34,083 nucleotides of DNA, taken from positions 1-34,083 of the forward strand of contig CAJIZU010000080.1 of the NCBI GenBank assembly GCA_905181925.1. The letters run 5' to 3'. The notes beneath the pieces are model-generated. The model was not told the DNA's origin and searched no databases. It saw only the letters and a program-made list of their open reading frames with translations. Of the stretch, positions 18,542 to 29,393 are shown piece by piece (within the stretch, counting starts at the first letter, position 1; every line of letters starts with the position of its first letter). Origin of the DNA: a gamma proteobacterium HTCC2207. Its GTDB lineage: Bacteria > Pseudomonadota > Gammaproteobacteria > Pseudomonadales > Porticoccaceae. The translations under genes and the position numbers were made by a program.

Positions 18542-21121
18542 ATGCGAGCGGAAAAATTAACCAACCTATTGCAACAAGCTTTTGCTGAGGCGCAGTCGAT
18601 CGCAATTGGGAATGACCAGTCAGCGATTGAAGTTGTGCATGTATTGATTGCGCTACTCAACCAGCAGGGGGGAAGTGTAAGACCGATTCTAAATCGAGCT
18701 GGGTTTGATGTGAATGGGCTTCAGCAGCAACTAAATAAGCACATGGACAATTTTCCTAAAGTCAGTTCACCGACGGGCGAAGTCAATATCAGCCAAGAAC
18801 TTGGTCGTTTAATGAACTTGGCGGATCGCGCCGCACAAAAAAATAATGATCAATACATGTCCAGTGAAATTTTACTGCAAACATTGTTACAAGACACGGG
18901 GCAGATAGGAAAAATGCTCAATAAGTTTGGTGACTCTAAAGCGGCGATCGCCGGAATAGTTAGCATACGTGGGGGGGATACAGTGAATGATCCAGACGCA
19001 GAAGGTCAGCGCGAAGCACTGGATAAATACACCATCGATCTGACTGAAAGTGCTGAGCAGGGGAAGCTCGACCCTGTTATCGGTCGAGATGATGAGATTC
19101 GTCGAACGATTCAGGTTTTACAGCGGCGTACAAAAAATAATCCCGTATTGATTGGTGAGCCTGGTGTTGGTAAAACGGCGATTGTTGAGGGTCTTGCTCA
19201 GCGTATTATCAACGGGGAAGTGCCGGAGGGCTTAAAAAATAAACGAGTGTTGACGTTAGATTTGGGTGCACTGCTAGCTGGCGCTAAATTTCGTGGTGAC
19301 TTCGAAGAGCGATTGAAAGCAGTACTTAAAGATCTTTTTAAGCAAGAGGGTCAAGTTATTTTATTTATCGATGAGCTTCATACTATGGTAGGTGCAGGTA
19401 AAGCTGAAGGCTCTCTTGATGCGGGCAATATGCTAAAACCCGCTCTGGCGCGTGGCGAACTGCATTGTGTTGGTGCAACTACTTTGGATGAATACCGTAA
19501 CTTTATTGAGAAAGATGCCGCTCTTGAACGGCGATTTCAGAAGGTCCTCGTCGAGGAGCCTAATGAAGAGGACACTATTGCTATATTGAGGGGTTTAAAG
19601 GAACGCTATGAGGTGCATCATGGTGTTGAGATTACAGACAGTGCAATTTTAGCAGCGGCACGACTGTCTGCGCGCTACATTACCGATCGTCAGTTACCGG
19701 ACAAAGCCATAGATTTAGTCGATGAGGCCGGTAGTCGTATTCGTATGGAAATAGACTCAAAGCCTGAGGTGATGGACAGGTTAGAGCGACGTTTGATTCA
19801 ATTAAAAATCGAACGTGAAGCGATGAGAAAAGAGACCGATACAGCAGTCAAGAAGCGACAAAAAAAGCTTCAAGAGGACATTGGTAATTTAGAAAAAGAG
19901 TATGCCGATCTTGAGCAAATTTGGATGGCTGAAAAAGCGTCTATGCAGGGAGCGACTCACATCAAGAGTGAGATCGAACAGGCTAAATCTGATTTGGAGA
20001 TTGCCCATCGAGTGGGTAACTTAGAGAAAATGGCGGAAATTCAATACAGTATTATTCCCCAGTTAGAGAAACAATTGGCTGATGCCAGTAGCCATGATGT
20101 AGTGGAGAAACAACTGCTGCGTAATAAAGTCACTGAGGATGAGATTGCCGAGGTCGTCGCTAAGTGGACCGGTATTCCGGTTACAAAAATGCTTGAAGGT
20201 GAGCGAGATAAGCTAATGCGCATGGAGGACGCACTGCATCAGCGAGTGATGGGGCAAAACGAAGCGGTGAAAGCAGTCTCTAATGCGGTACGGCGAGCTC
20301 GTGCTGGCTTAGCGGATCCTAATCGACCTAACGGATCGTTTTTGTTTCTCGGGCCTACTGGCGTCGGTAAAACAGAGCTCTGCAAGTCATTAGCTGAATT
20401 TCTGTTCGATAGTGAAGATGCAATTATTCGGATCGATATGTCAGAGTTTATGGAAAAACATTCGGTAGCAAGACTGATAGGAGCTCCTCCGGGCTATGTA
20501 GGTTATGAGGAGGGTGGATACCTGACAGAGGCAGTCCGTCGCAAGCCTTACTCTGTTATTCTCCTAGATGAGGTCGAAAAGGCTCACAGTGATGTTTTTA
20601 ACGTGCTTTTGCAGGTACTTGATGATGGACGACTGACAGATGGCCAGGGTCGTACTGTGGACTTTAAAAATACAGTGATCGTTATGACGTCTAACCTTGG
20701 ATCAGATGTTATTCAGCTACTTTCTGGTGAAGACAATTATGAGGTGATGAAGTCGGCAGTGATGGATGTAGTAACCATGAACTTTAGACCTGAATTTATC
20801 AATCGAATTGATGAGTCGGTAGTTTTTCATCCGCTGGATAAAACTGAATTGCGCGGTATCGCTAGCGTTCAATTGGCGTTGTTGCAAAGACGTTTGGCAG
20901 ACCATGATTTAAGCTTGAGTATTGATGATGAGCTACTTAATCAAATAATGGAGATCGGGTTTGACCCCGTCTATGGCGCTAGACCCCTGAAGCGGGCACT
21001 TCAGCAGCTGGTTGAAAATCCATTAGCGGAGGCTATTTTGTCAGGAGCATTCTCCCCCGGAAGTTGTATTATCGGAAGTTTGCAGGACGGAGTTACTGTA
21101 TTTCTAGAGGATCAGAGATAA
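18542..21121 (+). CDS. clpB: ATP-dependent chaperone ClpB
   Basis: Two AAA+ modules ([37 protein letters not shown]), coiled-coil middle domain, [15 protein letters not shown]-terminus. Confidence 0.99.
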   Translation: MRAEKLTNLLQQAFAEAQSIAIGNDQSAIEVVHVLIALLNQQGGSVRPILNRAGFDVNGLQQQLNKHMDNFPKVSSPTGEVNISQELGRLMNLADRAAQKNNDQYMSSEILLQTLLQDTGQIGKMLNKFGDSKAAIAGIVSIRGGDTVNDPDAEGQREALDKYTIDLTESAEQGKLDPVIGRDDEIRRTIQVLQRRTKNNPVLIGEPGVGKTAIVEGLAQRIINGEVPEGLKNKRVLTLDLGALLAGAKFRGDFEERLKAVLKDLFKQEGQVILFIDELHTMVGAGKAEGSLDAGNMLKPALARGELHCVGATTLDEYRNFIEKDAALERRFQKVLVEEPNEEDTIAILRGLKERYEVHHGVEITDSAILAAARLSARYITDRQLPDKAIDLVDEAGSRIRMEIDSKPEVMDRLERRLIQLKIEREAMRKETDTAVKKRQKKLQEDIGNLEKEYADLEQIWMAEKASMQGATHIKSEIEQAKSDLEIAHRVGNLEKMAEIQYSIIPQLEKQLADASSHDVVEKQLLRNKVTEDEIAEVVAKWTGIPVTKMLEGERDKLMRMEDALHQRVMGQNEAVKAVSNAVRRARAGLADPNRPNGSFLFLGPTGVGKTELCKSLAEFLFDSEDAIIRIDMSEFMEKHSVARLIGAPPGYVGYEEGGYLTEAVRRKPYSVILLDEVEKAHSDVFNVLLQVLDDGRLTDGQGRTVDFKNTVIVMTSNLGSDVIQLLSGEDNYEVMKSAVMDVVTMNFRPEFINRIDESVVFHPLDKTELRGIASVQLALLQRRLADHDLSLSIDDELLNQIMEIGFDPVYGARPLKRALQQLVENPLAEAILSGAFSPGSCIIGSLQDGVTVFLEDQR

Positions 21122-21939
21122 CCTACCAGAGGGTCTCCTCCCTCATAGTTGGTTAGACTGGCCAAAGAATCAATGAACAGATAAAACAGCTCCGCCTGCG
21201 AAGACACATCTAGCTTGGCGTAACTATTTTTACGATGCAATTTGACGGTCTCTGGTGAGATACCCAGGCGCTCGGCAATCGATTTGGTTGAGTGTCCGTG
21301 CAAAAAAAGCTGTACAACTTGAGTCTCACGGTCGGTGAGATAGGCGGTGCCAAAACACTTTAGCGCACTGTCTAATTGGCCAGGAAGCTGACTGACCTGA
21401 TTGGAAGAGCTTTTTTCTTTACTAGACCATTGTAAATTACAAATACTTTCAATGATGGGTGTAATATCTTCAAGTATGGCAAGTTGACTACGGTTAAACC
21501 GTTGCACCAGGCCTAGCCGCCCCAGAGATATATTTATAAACTGTTTATTGTCCAGATGAACAATGTAGCCAATCTCATCTTTAATTTTTGTGAACTTAAA
21601 GTAGCTGCGGTAATACTCTGTTTTCTTGAATCCTTCAGGCGCCAGATTACTAAGCCTATAAAGTCCGCCAATACCTGTATCGATGGCAGCGCGATAGAAC
21701 GGATCTAGCAAGAATGCGCCGTTCACAAAACCTTCAATTTGACTTTCTCGTTGCAATGGTGGCATGTCGTTATAGTGTACCTGAGGCTTTTCTCCCCCCT
21801 GATAATGAACAATCACTGCATTATCAAACGGTACAAGCGTTTTTAGCATACTCACTAGGAGCGACGGCATGCGCTCTCCACCTAGCTCCGGCAGTATAGC
21901 GGCAAAATGAAGACTAAAAGTGGCGAGATGAGATGTCAT
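21112..21939 (-). CDS. LuxR-type HTH transcriptional regulator
   Basis: C-terminal [53 protein letters not shown] is a canonical LuxR HTH; overlaps the clpB 3' end by 10 nt, convergent. Confidence 0.9.
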   Translation of the reverse strand: MTSHLATFSLHFAAILPELGGERMPSLLVSMLKTLVPFDNAVIVHYQGGEKPQVHYNDMPPLQRESQIEGFVNGAFLLDPFYRAAIDTGIGGLYRLSNLAPEGFKKTEYYRSYFKFTKIKDEIGYIVHLDNKQFINISLGRLGLVQRFNRSQLAILEDITPIIESICNLQWSSKEKSSSNQVSQLPGQLDSALKCFGTAYLTDRETQVVQLFLHGHSTKSIAERLGISPETVKLHRKNSYAKLDVSSQAELFYLFIDSLASLTNYEGGDPLVGYL

Positions 21940-22029
21940 ATTGGCATAGTAAAGTTCTAACCGAATGTTCGCAAATAATACTTAACAACACGGACTCATA
22001 ACATAGTATTTCGTGGTACAGACAGTTCT

Positions 22030-22040
22030 CCCCCCCCCCC
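22030..22040. repeat. Homopolymer tract of 11 C
   Basis: gttctccccccccccctaag between the LuxR gene and coxB. Confidence 0.9.
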
Positions 22041-22198
22041 TAAGTTAGGCTCCTCGATAAGCTTTCAGCAGAATTTTTCCTGTGTGCTAGACTCAAAGAA
22101 GAGTTTAAAAATAATTATATATTGGCGACTAAGGTCTCAATTCACAGAGTGCTCCAAAAAGGCTCTGAATATTTAGTGTGGACTAGTAGCTCGTCTTT

Positions 22199-22241
22199 TT
22201 GGCAAAGTGCCAATATAAGGCACCTGCCCTTTGTAACAGGG
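22199..22241 (+). promoter_or_regulatory. Overlapping hairpins in the coxB leader
   Basis: TTGGCA-AAG-TGCCAA (22199-22213) overlaps GTGCC-AATATAA-GGCAC (22207-22223); followed by CCCT...AGGG (22227-22241). Confidence 0.3.
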
Positions 22242-22252
22242 GTCCAATCAAT

Positions 22253-23383
22253 ATGACTTTTGCAGTTATTTTGGTCGCTATTGTTATTGCTTCAGTATTA
22301 TTCCATTTCTTAAGTCCATGGCAAGCAACGCCACTGGCATCGAATTGGGGTTCGATCGATACAACCATCACTATTACCTTGGTTATTACCGGTATTTTCT
22401 TTGTCGCTATTGTTATTTTCATGGCGTACTGCGTGTACAAATATCAAGAGGATCCGAACCGTAAGTCGGAGTACAAGCCTGAAAATAAAAAACTTGAATG
22501 GTGGTTAATTGGTATCACCACTGTGGCCATCTGTGGGCTACTTGCCCCAGGGCTAGTGGTTTACAATGACTTTGTTCACGTCCCGTCAAATGCCGTAGAG
22601 TTTGAAGCGGTCGGTGAGCAGTGGCGATGGAGCTATAGGTTGCCAGGAACTGATGAAAAGTTTGGTCGCAGTAGTGTTAGTCGAATGGATGAAATCAATA
22701 CTTTTGGTCTTGATCCTGATGACGCCGACGGGCAAGACGATATTTTAGTGGCGGGTAATCAAATGCACCTTTTGGTTAATCAACCGACCAAAGTTCTTCT
22801 CCGGTCTAAAGATGTTTTGCACGATTTTTATGTCCCTCAATTTAGGGCCAAGATGGATCTTATCCCGGGCCAGATTACTTATTTTTGGTTTACACCCACG
22901 GTGCCAGGAACCTTTGAGATTCTTTGTGCTGAATACTGCGGTATTGGCCATTACAACATGCGCGGCGAAATTATTGTCGATACTGCCTCTGACTACCAGG
23001 AATGGCTATCAGAGCAGATAACCTTTGCACAGGTACTCACTGGAGGCACGGTTGAAGGGCTAGTAGAGCAGGGGCAGCTTTTAGCCTCGAGCCGTGGCTG
23101 TCTTGCCTGTCATAGTGTCAATGGCGGCCCGAGTTTAGGCCCGGGATGGCTAGACTTATTTGGTAGCCAAGAGAGTCTTATTGATGGCAGTCAGGTCTTG
23201 GTCGATGCCGATTACCTTATTGAATCTATTATCGATCCGGCGGTGAAAATTGTCGCGGGATATCCACCGGTAATGGTTGCCTACCAGTTTAGCGATGAGC
23301 AATTGGACAGCCTAGTTGCTTATATTGAGTCGCTGTCTACAGAGAGCGCTGACTCACCCCCTAAACCGATAGCTGAGGATTAA
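22253..23383 (+). CDS. coxB: Cytochrome c oxidase subunit II with fused cytochrome c domain (caa3-type)
   Basis: CuA motif CAEYCGIGHYNM; heme c motif CLACH (GCLACHSVNGGPSLGPGW). ATG at 22253 preferred over ORF-track start 22199. Confidence 0.93.
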   Translation: MTFAVILVAIVIASVLFHFLSPWQATPLASNWGSIDTTITITLVITGIFFVAIVIFMAYCVYKYQEDPNRKSEYKPENKKLEWWLIGITTVAICGLLAPGLVVYNDFVHVPSNAVEFEAVGEQWRWSYRLPGTDEKFGRSSVSRMDEINTFGLDPDDADGQDDILVAGNQMHLLVNQPTKVLLRSKDVLHDFYVPQFRAKMDLIPGQITYFWFTPTVPGTFEILCAEYCGIGHYNMRGEIIVDTASDYQEWLSEQITFAQVLTGGTVEGLVEQGQLLASSRGCLACHSVNGGPSLGPGWLDLFGSQESLIDGSQVLVDADYLIESIIDPAVKIVAGYPPVMVAYQFSDEQLDSLVAYIESLSTESADSPPKPIAED

Positions 23384-23386
23384 CAC

Positions 23387-25135
23387 ATGGCCTATGTCGA
23401 GGATGTAGAACACCAAGAACTCCACGAGCCAACTAGCTTTTATGCTAAGTATGTTTGGAGTCAAGATCATAAAGTCATCGCTATACAGTACTCGCTTACG
23501 GCTATTGCTGTGGGTCTAGTGGCGTTGGTTCTCTCTGGCATGATGCGTATGCAGATTGGGTTTCCAGGTAGTATTGATATGGACTCTACTGGCTATTATC
23601 AGGCCATGACTATGCATGGCATGATTATGGTTATCTACTTGCTCACGGCGCTATTTTTAGGGGGATTTGGTAATTATTTAATTCCGCTAATGGTGGGGGC
23701 TCGGGACATGGTTTTCCCGTTCGTTAATATGCTCAGTTACTGGTTTTATTTAGTGTCGGTTCTTGTCCTAATTGCGAGCTTCTTTGTCCCAGGAGGGCCC
23801 ACAGGTGCGGGTTGGACCCTGTATCCACCGCAAGCTATAACCGCGGGAACCCCCGGTTCTGAGTGGGGGATTATCTTAATGTTGGTGTCACTCATTATCT
23901 TTATCATCGCTGCCACCATGGGAGGGCTTAACTACGTAACCACGGTATTACAAGCTCGTACTCATGGAATGACTATGTTCAGGTTGCCGCTGACTGTATG
24001 GGGTATTTTCGTCGCGACGATATTAGCGTTATTGGCATTTCCAGCATTGTTTGTCAGTGGGATCATGATGCTTTTAGATAAAACGATTGGCACTAGTTTC
24101 TTTATGCCTGAGATGATGCAGTTTGGTACCCAGTTGGATCATACCGGAGGCAGCCCGATATTATTCCAACATCTGTTCTGGTTTTTCGGTCATCCAGAGG
24201 TCTACATTGTTGCGTTACCGGCATTTGGTTTGGTATCAGATTTAATAAGTGTCCATGCCAGACGAAGTATATTTGGCTACAGAATGATGGTTTGGGCAAT
24301 CGTAGCGATCGGTGTACTTAGTTTTGTGGTGTGGGCTCACCACATGTATGTCAGTGGTATGAATCCGTACTTTGGTTTTTTCTTTGCAACTACGACGCTT
24401 GTGATCGCAGTGCCTACTGCTCTTAAAGTGTATAACTGGTTGCTAACGCTTTGGCGCGGAAATATTCATCTCACCGTGCCTATGCTTTTTTCCTTAGCGT
24501 TTATTGTGACCTTTTTGGTGGGTGGCTTGACGGGGCTATTTTTAGGCAATGTCGTGGTAGATATTCCTTTATCTGATACTTACTTTGTCGTCGCACATTT
24601 TCACATGGTGATGGGTGTTGCTCCTATTTTGGTCGTATTTGGAGCGATCTACCACTGGTATCCCAAAATTACCGGACGGATGCTTCATGATGGGATTGGT
24701 AAGTTACATTTTTGGATAACTTTTCTTGGCACTTATCTTATTTATTTCCCTATGCATTACCTAGGTTTTCTCGGTATGCCCCGGCGTTATTATGCCTATG
24801 AAGACTACCAGTTTATTCCTGATTCGGCTCAGAGTCTAAATGCCTTTATTACAGTGGTCGCCATTGTGGTCGCTATCAGCCAGTTATTATTCATATTTAA
24901 CCTTATCTATAGCTTATTTAGAGGTAAGCCCTCAGGTGGAAACCCATGGCGTGCTAACTCACTGGAATGGTTGACGCCAGATACCCCGCCTAAGCATGGG
25001 AATTGGGGCGAATCTATGCCCGTTGTGCATCGTTGGGCCTACGATTATGGGGTGCCCGAGGCAGAACTTGATTTTGTGCCTCAAACAACATCGGGTGATG
25101 TGGTACCGGTTCATGAGAGTGATTTAGATGAATAG
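23387..25135 (+). CDS. coxA: Cytochrome c oxidase subunit I (A-type heme-copper oxidase)
   Basis: HGMIMVIYLLTALFLGGFGNYLIPLMVGARDMVFP, FWFFGHPEVYIVALPAFG, WAHHMYVSGM, DTYFVVAHFHMVMG. Confidence 0.98.
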   Translation: MAYVEDVEHQELHEPTSFYAKYVWSQDHKVIAIQYSLTAIAVGLVALVLSGMMRMQIGFPGSIDMDSTGYYQAMTMHGMIMVIYLLTALFLGGFGNYLIPLMVGARDMVFPFVNMLSYWFYLVSVLVLIASFFVPGGPTGAGWTLYPPQAITAGTPGSEWGIILMLVSLIIFIIAATMGGLNYVTTVLQARTHGMTMFRLPLTVWGIFVATILALLAFPALFVSGIMMLLDKTIGTSFFMPEMMQFGTQLDHTGGSPILFQHLFWFFGHPEVYIVALPAFGLVSDLISVHARRSIFGYRMMVWAIVAIGVLSFVVWAHHMYVSGMNPYFGFFFATTTLVIAVPTALKVYNWLLTLWRGNIHLTVPMLFSLAFIVTFLVGGLTGLFLGNVVVDIPLSDTYFVVAHFHMVMGVAPILVVFGAIYHWYPKITGRMLHDGIGKLHFWITFLGTYLIYFPMHYLGFLGMPRRYYAYEDYQFIPDSAQSLNAFITVVAIVVAISQLLFIFNLIYSLFRGKPSGGNPWRANSLEWLTPDTPPKHGNWGESMPVVHRWAYDYGVPEAELDFVPQTTSGDVVPVHESDLDE

Positions 25136-25159
25136 TAAGACCAACGTATTTAAGCGGAG

Positions 25160-25837
25160 ATGATTATGCTAGCCCAAACTACCTCGATCCCAATTACCGC
25201 ACCGCGTAGCTATTTCCAGCGTCGTAGCGCGAGTGCTAAAACAGGCCTACATTTACTGATGGCAGCCATCAGCTCCATGTATTTGTTGTTTTTACTATCT
25301 TATATTCTGCGGTCACAAGTGTCGGATTGGGAGGCATTGTCAGAGCCATGGCAACCACTGGCCCAGACTGGTCAGCTTTGGATAAATACGGCGTTGCTTT
25401 TGGTGGCGAGCATTGCCTTTGAAATGGCTCGAAGAAATATAGATCGATTTGAACAAGGAAATACCCGGGAGTTACTATGGCTAGCAGGGCTATCCTCATT
25501 TGGTTTTTTAATTGGTCAGTTAGTATTTTGGCAATACCTCACTGATCATGGCTATCTGGCTAGTAGTAATCCAGCCAATGCTTTTTTCTTTTTACTGACG
25601 GGGTTGCATGGGTTACATCTTGTTGGAGGTATGTTCGCATGGATGGTTGCCACATATAGACTGAGAGTTGTCGGTCAAAATGGAGACAACAGATCTGTTT
25701 CTTTAGCCAAGCTAAGTATTGAGTTATGCACTACCTACTGGCACTTCTTACTGGTTATCTGGATGTTACTCTTTGCTCTTTTATCAAGTTCTCCTGGTAC
25801 TTATGCGGCGATCGCTAAATTCTGTGGGATAGGGTAG
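25160..25837 (+). CDS. Cytochrome c oxidase subunit III family protein (first copy)
   Basis: FFLLTGLHGLHLVGGMFAWMV, ELCTTYWHFLLVIWMLLFALL; multi-TM, in cox operon. Confidence 0.85.
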   Translation: MIMLAQTTSIPITAPRSYFQRRSASAKTGLHLLMAAISSMYLLFLLSYILRSQVSDWEALSEPWQPLAQTGQLWINTALLLVASIAFEMARRNIDRFEQGNTRELLWLAGLSSFGFLIGQLVFWQYLTDHGYLASSNPANAFFFLLTGLHGLHLVGGMFAWMVATYRLRVVGQNGDNRSVSLAKLSIELCTTYWHFLLVIWMLLFALLSSSPGTYAAIAKFCGIG

Positions 25838-25845
25838 TAAATACT

Positions 25846-26520
25846 ATGAAAAATTCCGTATCCTCAAGTACTTCAGGTGTTAATGGATTAGTTCAGGACT
25901 GGGCCTCAGATAAAGATGCATTTAAAAATGTTTCCTGGGGAAAAACCATGATGTGGATTTTTCTACTTAGCGATACATTTATTTTTAGTTGTTTTTTAGT
26001 GGCCTATATGTCGGTAAGAATGACGACTGCGGTGCCTTGGCCTAATTCAAGCGAGGTGTTCGCACTGACTATTGCAGGCGAACATATTCCCTTGATCCTC
26101 ATTGCGATTATGACTTTTGTGTTGATTACAAGTAGTGGCACTATGGCAATGGCCGTTAATTGTGGTTATAGAGGTCAGCGTAAAAAAGCTGCCATGTTAA
26201 TGTTGTTGACGGCTTTGTTTGGTGTATTTTTTGTGGGTATGCAGGCCTTTGAGTGGACCAAATTAATTGTTGAGGAAGGCGTGCGGCCTTGGGGTAACCC
26301 CTTGGGTGCTGCGCAGTTCGGTGCCGCTTTTTTCATGATCACAGGTTTCCATGGTTTCCATGTTTCTATTGGGGTGGTTTATCTCACTGTCGTAGCTCTA
26401 AAAGTGTTGCGTGGCGACTACGAAGAGAGAGGTTATGAAATTGTTGAGATTACTGGGCTCTATTGGCACTTTGTCGACCTTGTTTGGGTCTTTATATTTG
26501 CTTTCTTTTATCTTTGGTAG
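25846..26520 (+). CDS. Cytochrome c oxidase subunit III family protein (second copy)
   Basis: FFVGMQAFEWTKLI, FFMITGFHGFHVSIGVVYL, GLYWHFVDLVWVFIFAFFYLW, canonical subunit III C-terminus. Confidence 0.92.
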   Translation: MKNSVSSSTSGVNGLVQDWASDKDAFKNVSWGKTMMWIFLLSDTFIFSCFLVAYMSVRMTTAVPWPNSSEVFALTIAGEHIPLILIAIMTFVLITSSGTMAMAVNCGYRGQRKKAAMLMLLTALFGVFFVGMQAFEWTKLIVEEGVRPWGNPLGAAQFGAAFFMITGFHGFHVSIGVVYLTVVALKVLRGDYEERGYEIVEITGLYWHFVDLVWVFIFAFFYLW

Positions 26521-26532
26521 GAGGAGTTAACA

Positions 26533-26856
26533 ATGCAGCATACTAGTGAAGCGCAGGTTCAAGAACATCCTATAAGTCTTTATTTTAAGGTTTGGGGGTT
26601 ATTGTTCGTTCTCAGCAGTTTTTCCTACCTAGTTGATTACATGCAAATTCAAGGTGGGCTGCGCTGGACACTGATTTTAGTATTTATGTTCCTTAAGGCA
26701 GGGTTAATCATTGCTGTATTTATGCACATGATATGGGAACGCGTTGCTTTTGTACTGGCGATCTTGATGCCGCCCCTATGTATTCTGGTACTGATTGTAT
26801 TAATGGCTAGTGAGGCTAGCTATACGTACTTTAACCGCCTACTGTTTTTTCAGTGA
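26533..26856 (+). CDS. Cytochrome c oxidase subunit IV (prokaryotic type)
   Basis: ~107 aa, three TM segments (WGLLFVLSSFSYLVDYM, ILVFMFLKAGLIIAVFMHM, FVLAILMPPLCILVLIVLM); terminal gene of the cox operon. Confidence 0.82.
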   Translation: MQHTSEAQVQEHPISLYFKVWGLLFVLSSFSYLVDYMQIQGGLRWTLILVFMFLKAGLIIAVFMHMIWERVAFVLAILMPPLCILVLIVLMASEASYTYFNRLLFFQ

Positions 26857-26857
26857 T

Positions 26858-26876
26858 AAGCTATGGCATAGCTTTT
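26858..26876. terminator. Shared hairpin between convergent genes
   Basis: AAGCTA-TGGCA-TAGCTT-TT; contains the TAG stop of the minus-strand gene. Confidence 0.4.
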
Positions 26877-27418
26877 ACAAAGCGCTTGAAACGATCCTGC
26901 AGGCGTATGAACCAGTGGGGTACCGACGGGCCCTCTCCAGCAAGAACTAACTGCGGGTGAGCGCGTATTACATCTCCTAAAATAGTCTCTTTTTCTGCTT
27001 CAATATCTACAAAAAACAAATGCTTACCCGCTTTTAGCTCAGACTCAAAGTGGGAGAAGCGTTTGTTCTTTATTTGGATACCAAAGAATCCACCTTCCCA
27101 GGTACAAAATCCCAGCACAACGATAGATAAAAACACAAAAGGGATCCATGTGGGACCCTGTGCCCAGCCGGATAGATGGGCTATGAGTAGGATGCTGATA
27201 GCCATGAAAAATCCAATTAATGCCCCAACTTCAGTGCCATGAACCACGTCAGTCCGCAGCACTGCTTCAACCTCATGAAGATGACTGTGTTGTGCGACAG
27301 CAGCGTCATCGAGACTTAATACATGAATATGTGGTGTCGAGATACCTTGACCCTCCAGCTCTCTCTCCACATCCTCTAGTTCATCAAGACTACTACTGAT
27401 ATAAAAATGGCGTCTCAT
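26861..27418 (-). CDS. Uncharacterised membrane protein with soluble N- and C-terminal regions
   Basis: 185 aa, two hydrophobic segments (VGALIGFFMAISILLIAHL; WIPFVFLSIVVLGFCTWEGGFFG); no secure family recalled. Confidence 0.7.
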   Translation of the reverse strand: MRRHFYISSSLDELEDVERELEGQGISTPHIHVLSLDDAAVAQHSHLHEVEAVLRTDVVHGTEVGALIGFFMAISILLIAHLSGWAQGPTWIPFVFLSIVVLGFCTWEGGFFGIQIKNKRFSHFESELKAGKHLFFVDIEAEKETILGDVIRAHPQLVLAGEGPSVPHWFIRLQDRFKRFVKAMP

Positions 27419-27534
27419 AGTCCAACCCCTTAAATTTTATTATTAGATTAGGCGAATGAGGTTTTTGGGTGCACTAAAAAATAGTTAATGCGCCGAATAA
27501 TCATGCGCCTTCTATTTCAGTATAGGACAGGTAT

Positions 27535-27560
27535 TGAGGTGTGTCGAAAGACACACCTCA
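27535..27560. terminator. Perfect hairpin with GAAA tetraloop on + strand, likely terminator/transcript end
   Basis: TGAGGTGTGTC-GAAA-GACACACCTCA downstream of the minus-strand gene ending at 27598; no clear T tract. Confidence 0.45.
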
Positions 27561-27597
27561 TTTAGAGCAATGAGAGATCTTTAAAGGTAATTCAGAC

Positions 27598-28074
27598 CTA
27601 AGCCTGGAATTGTTCTGGATTCATGAACATCAGCTTCACAACCAAGGTATCATCTACAGGCTCCACTGCCATCATAAGAACATTAATGTCCTCACCAATC
27701 TTGACGCCAGTAGGTACGTTGAACAGTAATCCGCCGGTGGCTTCATTAGTTAACGTGTGTAAGTCTTTTAAATCTTTGTCTTTGCGTACTTCAGTTTCAA
27801 ATTTCTGCAGCATAGTTTTGACTGAAATTTCAAAATTTGGGTAGTTAAATTGACCGCGATATTCGCTCCGATCTAGTTGCAGCTTGATCGGGATTACCAT
27901 TCCGTTTTGTTCAGATGTAAGCTGCCCTGACTGCACTGTATCGCCTTGCTTAAGTTCTTTAAAAAGCTTTTTGGCATCCTCTGGCTTCTGTCGGATAAAG
28001 CCCGCCACTAACAAATTCACACCAAGGTTAAAAAGCTTTCTTGAGTCTATATTAATATTCTTTTCTTCAGTCAT
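27598..28074 (-). CDS. Conserved-looking hypothetical protein, 158 aa
   Basis: Single clean ORF between purC and a hairpin; MTEEKNINIDSRKLFNLGVNLLVAGFIRQKPEDAKKLFKELKQGDTVQ... Confidence 0.7.
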   Translation of the reverse strand: MTEEKNINIDSRKLFNLGVNLLVAGFIRQKPEDAKKLFKELKQGDTVQSGQLTSEQNGMVIPIKLQLDRSEYRGQFNYPNFEISVKTMLQKFETEVRKDKDLKDLHTLTNEATGGLLFNVPTGVKIGEDINVLMMAVEPVDDTLVVKLMFMNPEQFQA

Positions 28075-28125
28075 TGTTATCGCCTGGTGTGTGTTAATTC
28101 TTTAATAGCCGTAATGTTGGACATG

Positions 28126-29235
28126 CTAACCTTGGTCAACGAGTCCATAGTCTTCATTCAATATCGCAATTATCTCCGCCTTTGGGTTGTCGGAAATTAT
28201 CAGTGGCTGACCCGTTATTTTCTCTGCAAGACTAACATAGGTATCGGACACCTGCATCATTACGCTTTCGGGTAGTTCATTGTTTTTTGCTAATGCGTTA
28301 CGCTCATCCATGCGGTTCTTATCCAGCAGAATGTCAGGTTCAGGGAAATGTGCTAAGAGCAATTGGCGGAACCCTTCTTTAGAATTCTCGACCACTTTTC
28401 CATCTCTATAGTTGGACCCATCCCATATTCTGGAGGAGTCTGGCGTGCCTACTTCATCCATGTAAATTAGCTTTTCGTTGCCTTGTTTGTCGGTGACATA
28501 ACCAAATTCAAATTTAGTATCGACAAAAACTTGATCGAGATTTGCAAGCTGTGAACTTATAACACCGAAACCTTCTCTGAGTAACTTTTCATACTCATTG
28601 ATATCGTCTTTGTTATTAAATTTAAAGGCAGCGGCATTATTTTCTATGTCAGCTCTGGAGATATTCACATCATCCACCTCAGGTACGCCAGGAATACCAG
28701 TGAGAACACCTTTGGTAGATGGGGTAATGAGTAACTCAGCTAATTTCTGATCGCGTTCTAAGCCATCTTCCAGTTGGATGCCGCAGAAGTCTCTCTCGCC
28801 TTTTGCATAGGATCGCCACATAGAGCCAGTGATATACTGACGGCATATGGCTTCAATCATTACTGGTTTAGCCCTTTGGACAATCCACACCAGAGGGTGA
28901 GGAACATCAAGGATATGGCTATCAGCAAGACCTTGTTCACGAAATAATTTGAACCAATGGTTAGAGATTGCATTGAGCGCAGCTCCTTTTCCAGGAACAC
29001 CGCGCATGTCGCCTTCACCGCGCCAAATGCACTCAAACGCCGAAATACGATCACTAATAACCATTATGGCTAAAGGTGCATCCGGAGCCACATCGTAATT
29101 TTTTTCAGCAATTAGTCGTCTGCTATCACTCTCTGTTAGCCAATAAACAGATCTTACTTTACCGCTGTGTACCGGTTGATCTGAGCGAATGGGGAGATCA
29201 TTGTTGGATGCTAATACTTTGTTCGCAAGACTCAT
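28126..29235 (-). CDS. purC: Phosphoribosylaminoimidazole-succinocarboxamide synthase (long form)
   Basis: [75 protein letters not shown]. Confidence 0.94.
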   Translation of the reverse strand: MSLANKVLASNNDLPIRSDQPVHSGKVRSVYWLTESDSRRLIAEKNYDVAPDAPLAIMVISDRISAFECIWRGEGDMRGVPGKGAALNAISNHWFKLFREQGLADSHILDVPHPLVWIVQRAKPVMIEAICRQYITGSMWRSYAKGERDFCGIQLEDGLERDQKLAELLITPSTKGVLTGIPGVPEVDDVNISRADIENNAAAFKFNNKDDINEYEKLLREGFGVISSQLANLDQVFVDTKFEFGYVTDKQGNEKLIYMDEVGTPDSSRIWDGSNYRDGKVVENSKEGFRQLLLAHFPEPDILLDKNRMDERNALAKNNELPESVMMQVSDTYVSLAEKITGQPLIISDNPKAEIIAILNEDYGLVDQG

Positions 29236-29393
29236 TATTGTTGCCTAGGTTATTATTTCAAAAAGTATGTGATTTAAAAGTCCGAAGCAGGATTCTAGCA
29301 ACTCAGAATCACTTGGGTAAAGTAAAGAATGCCTCTAAACTGCGTTATTATAAAAACTAGCTCAGTATGACCATCAAACTAAGGAATATTTAA

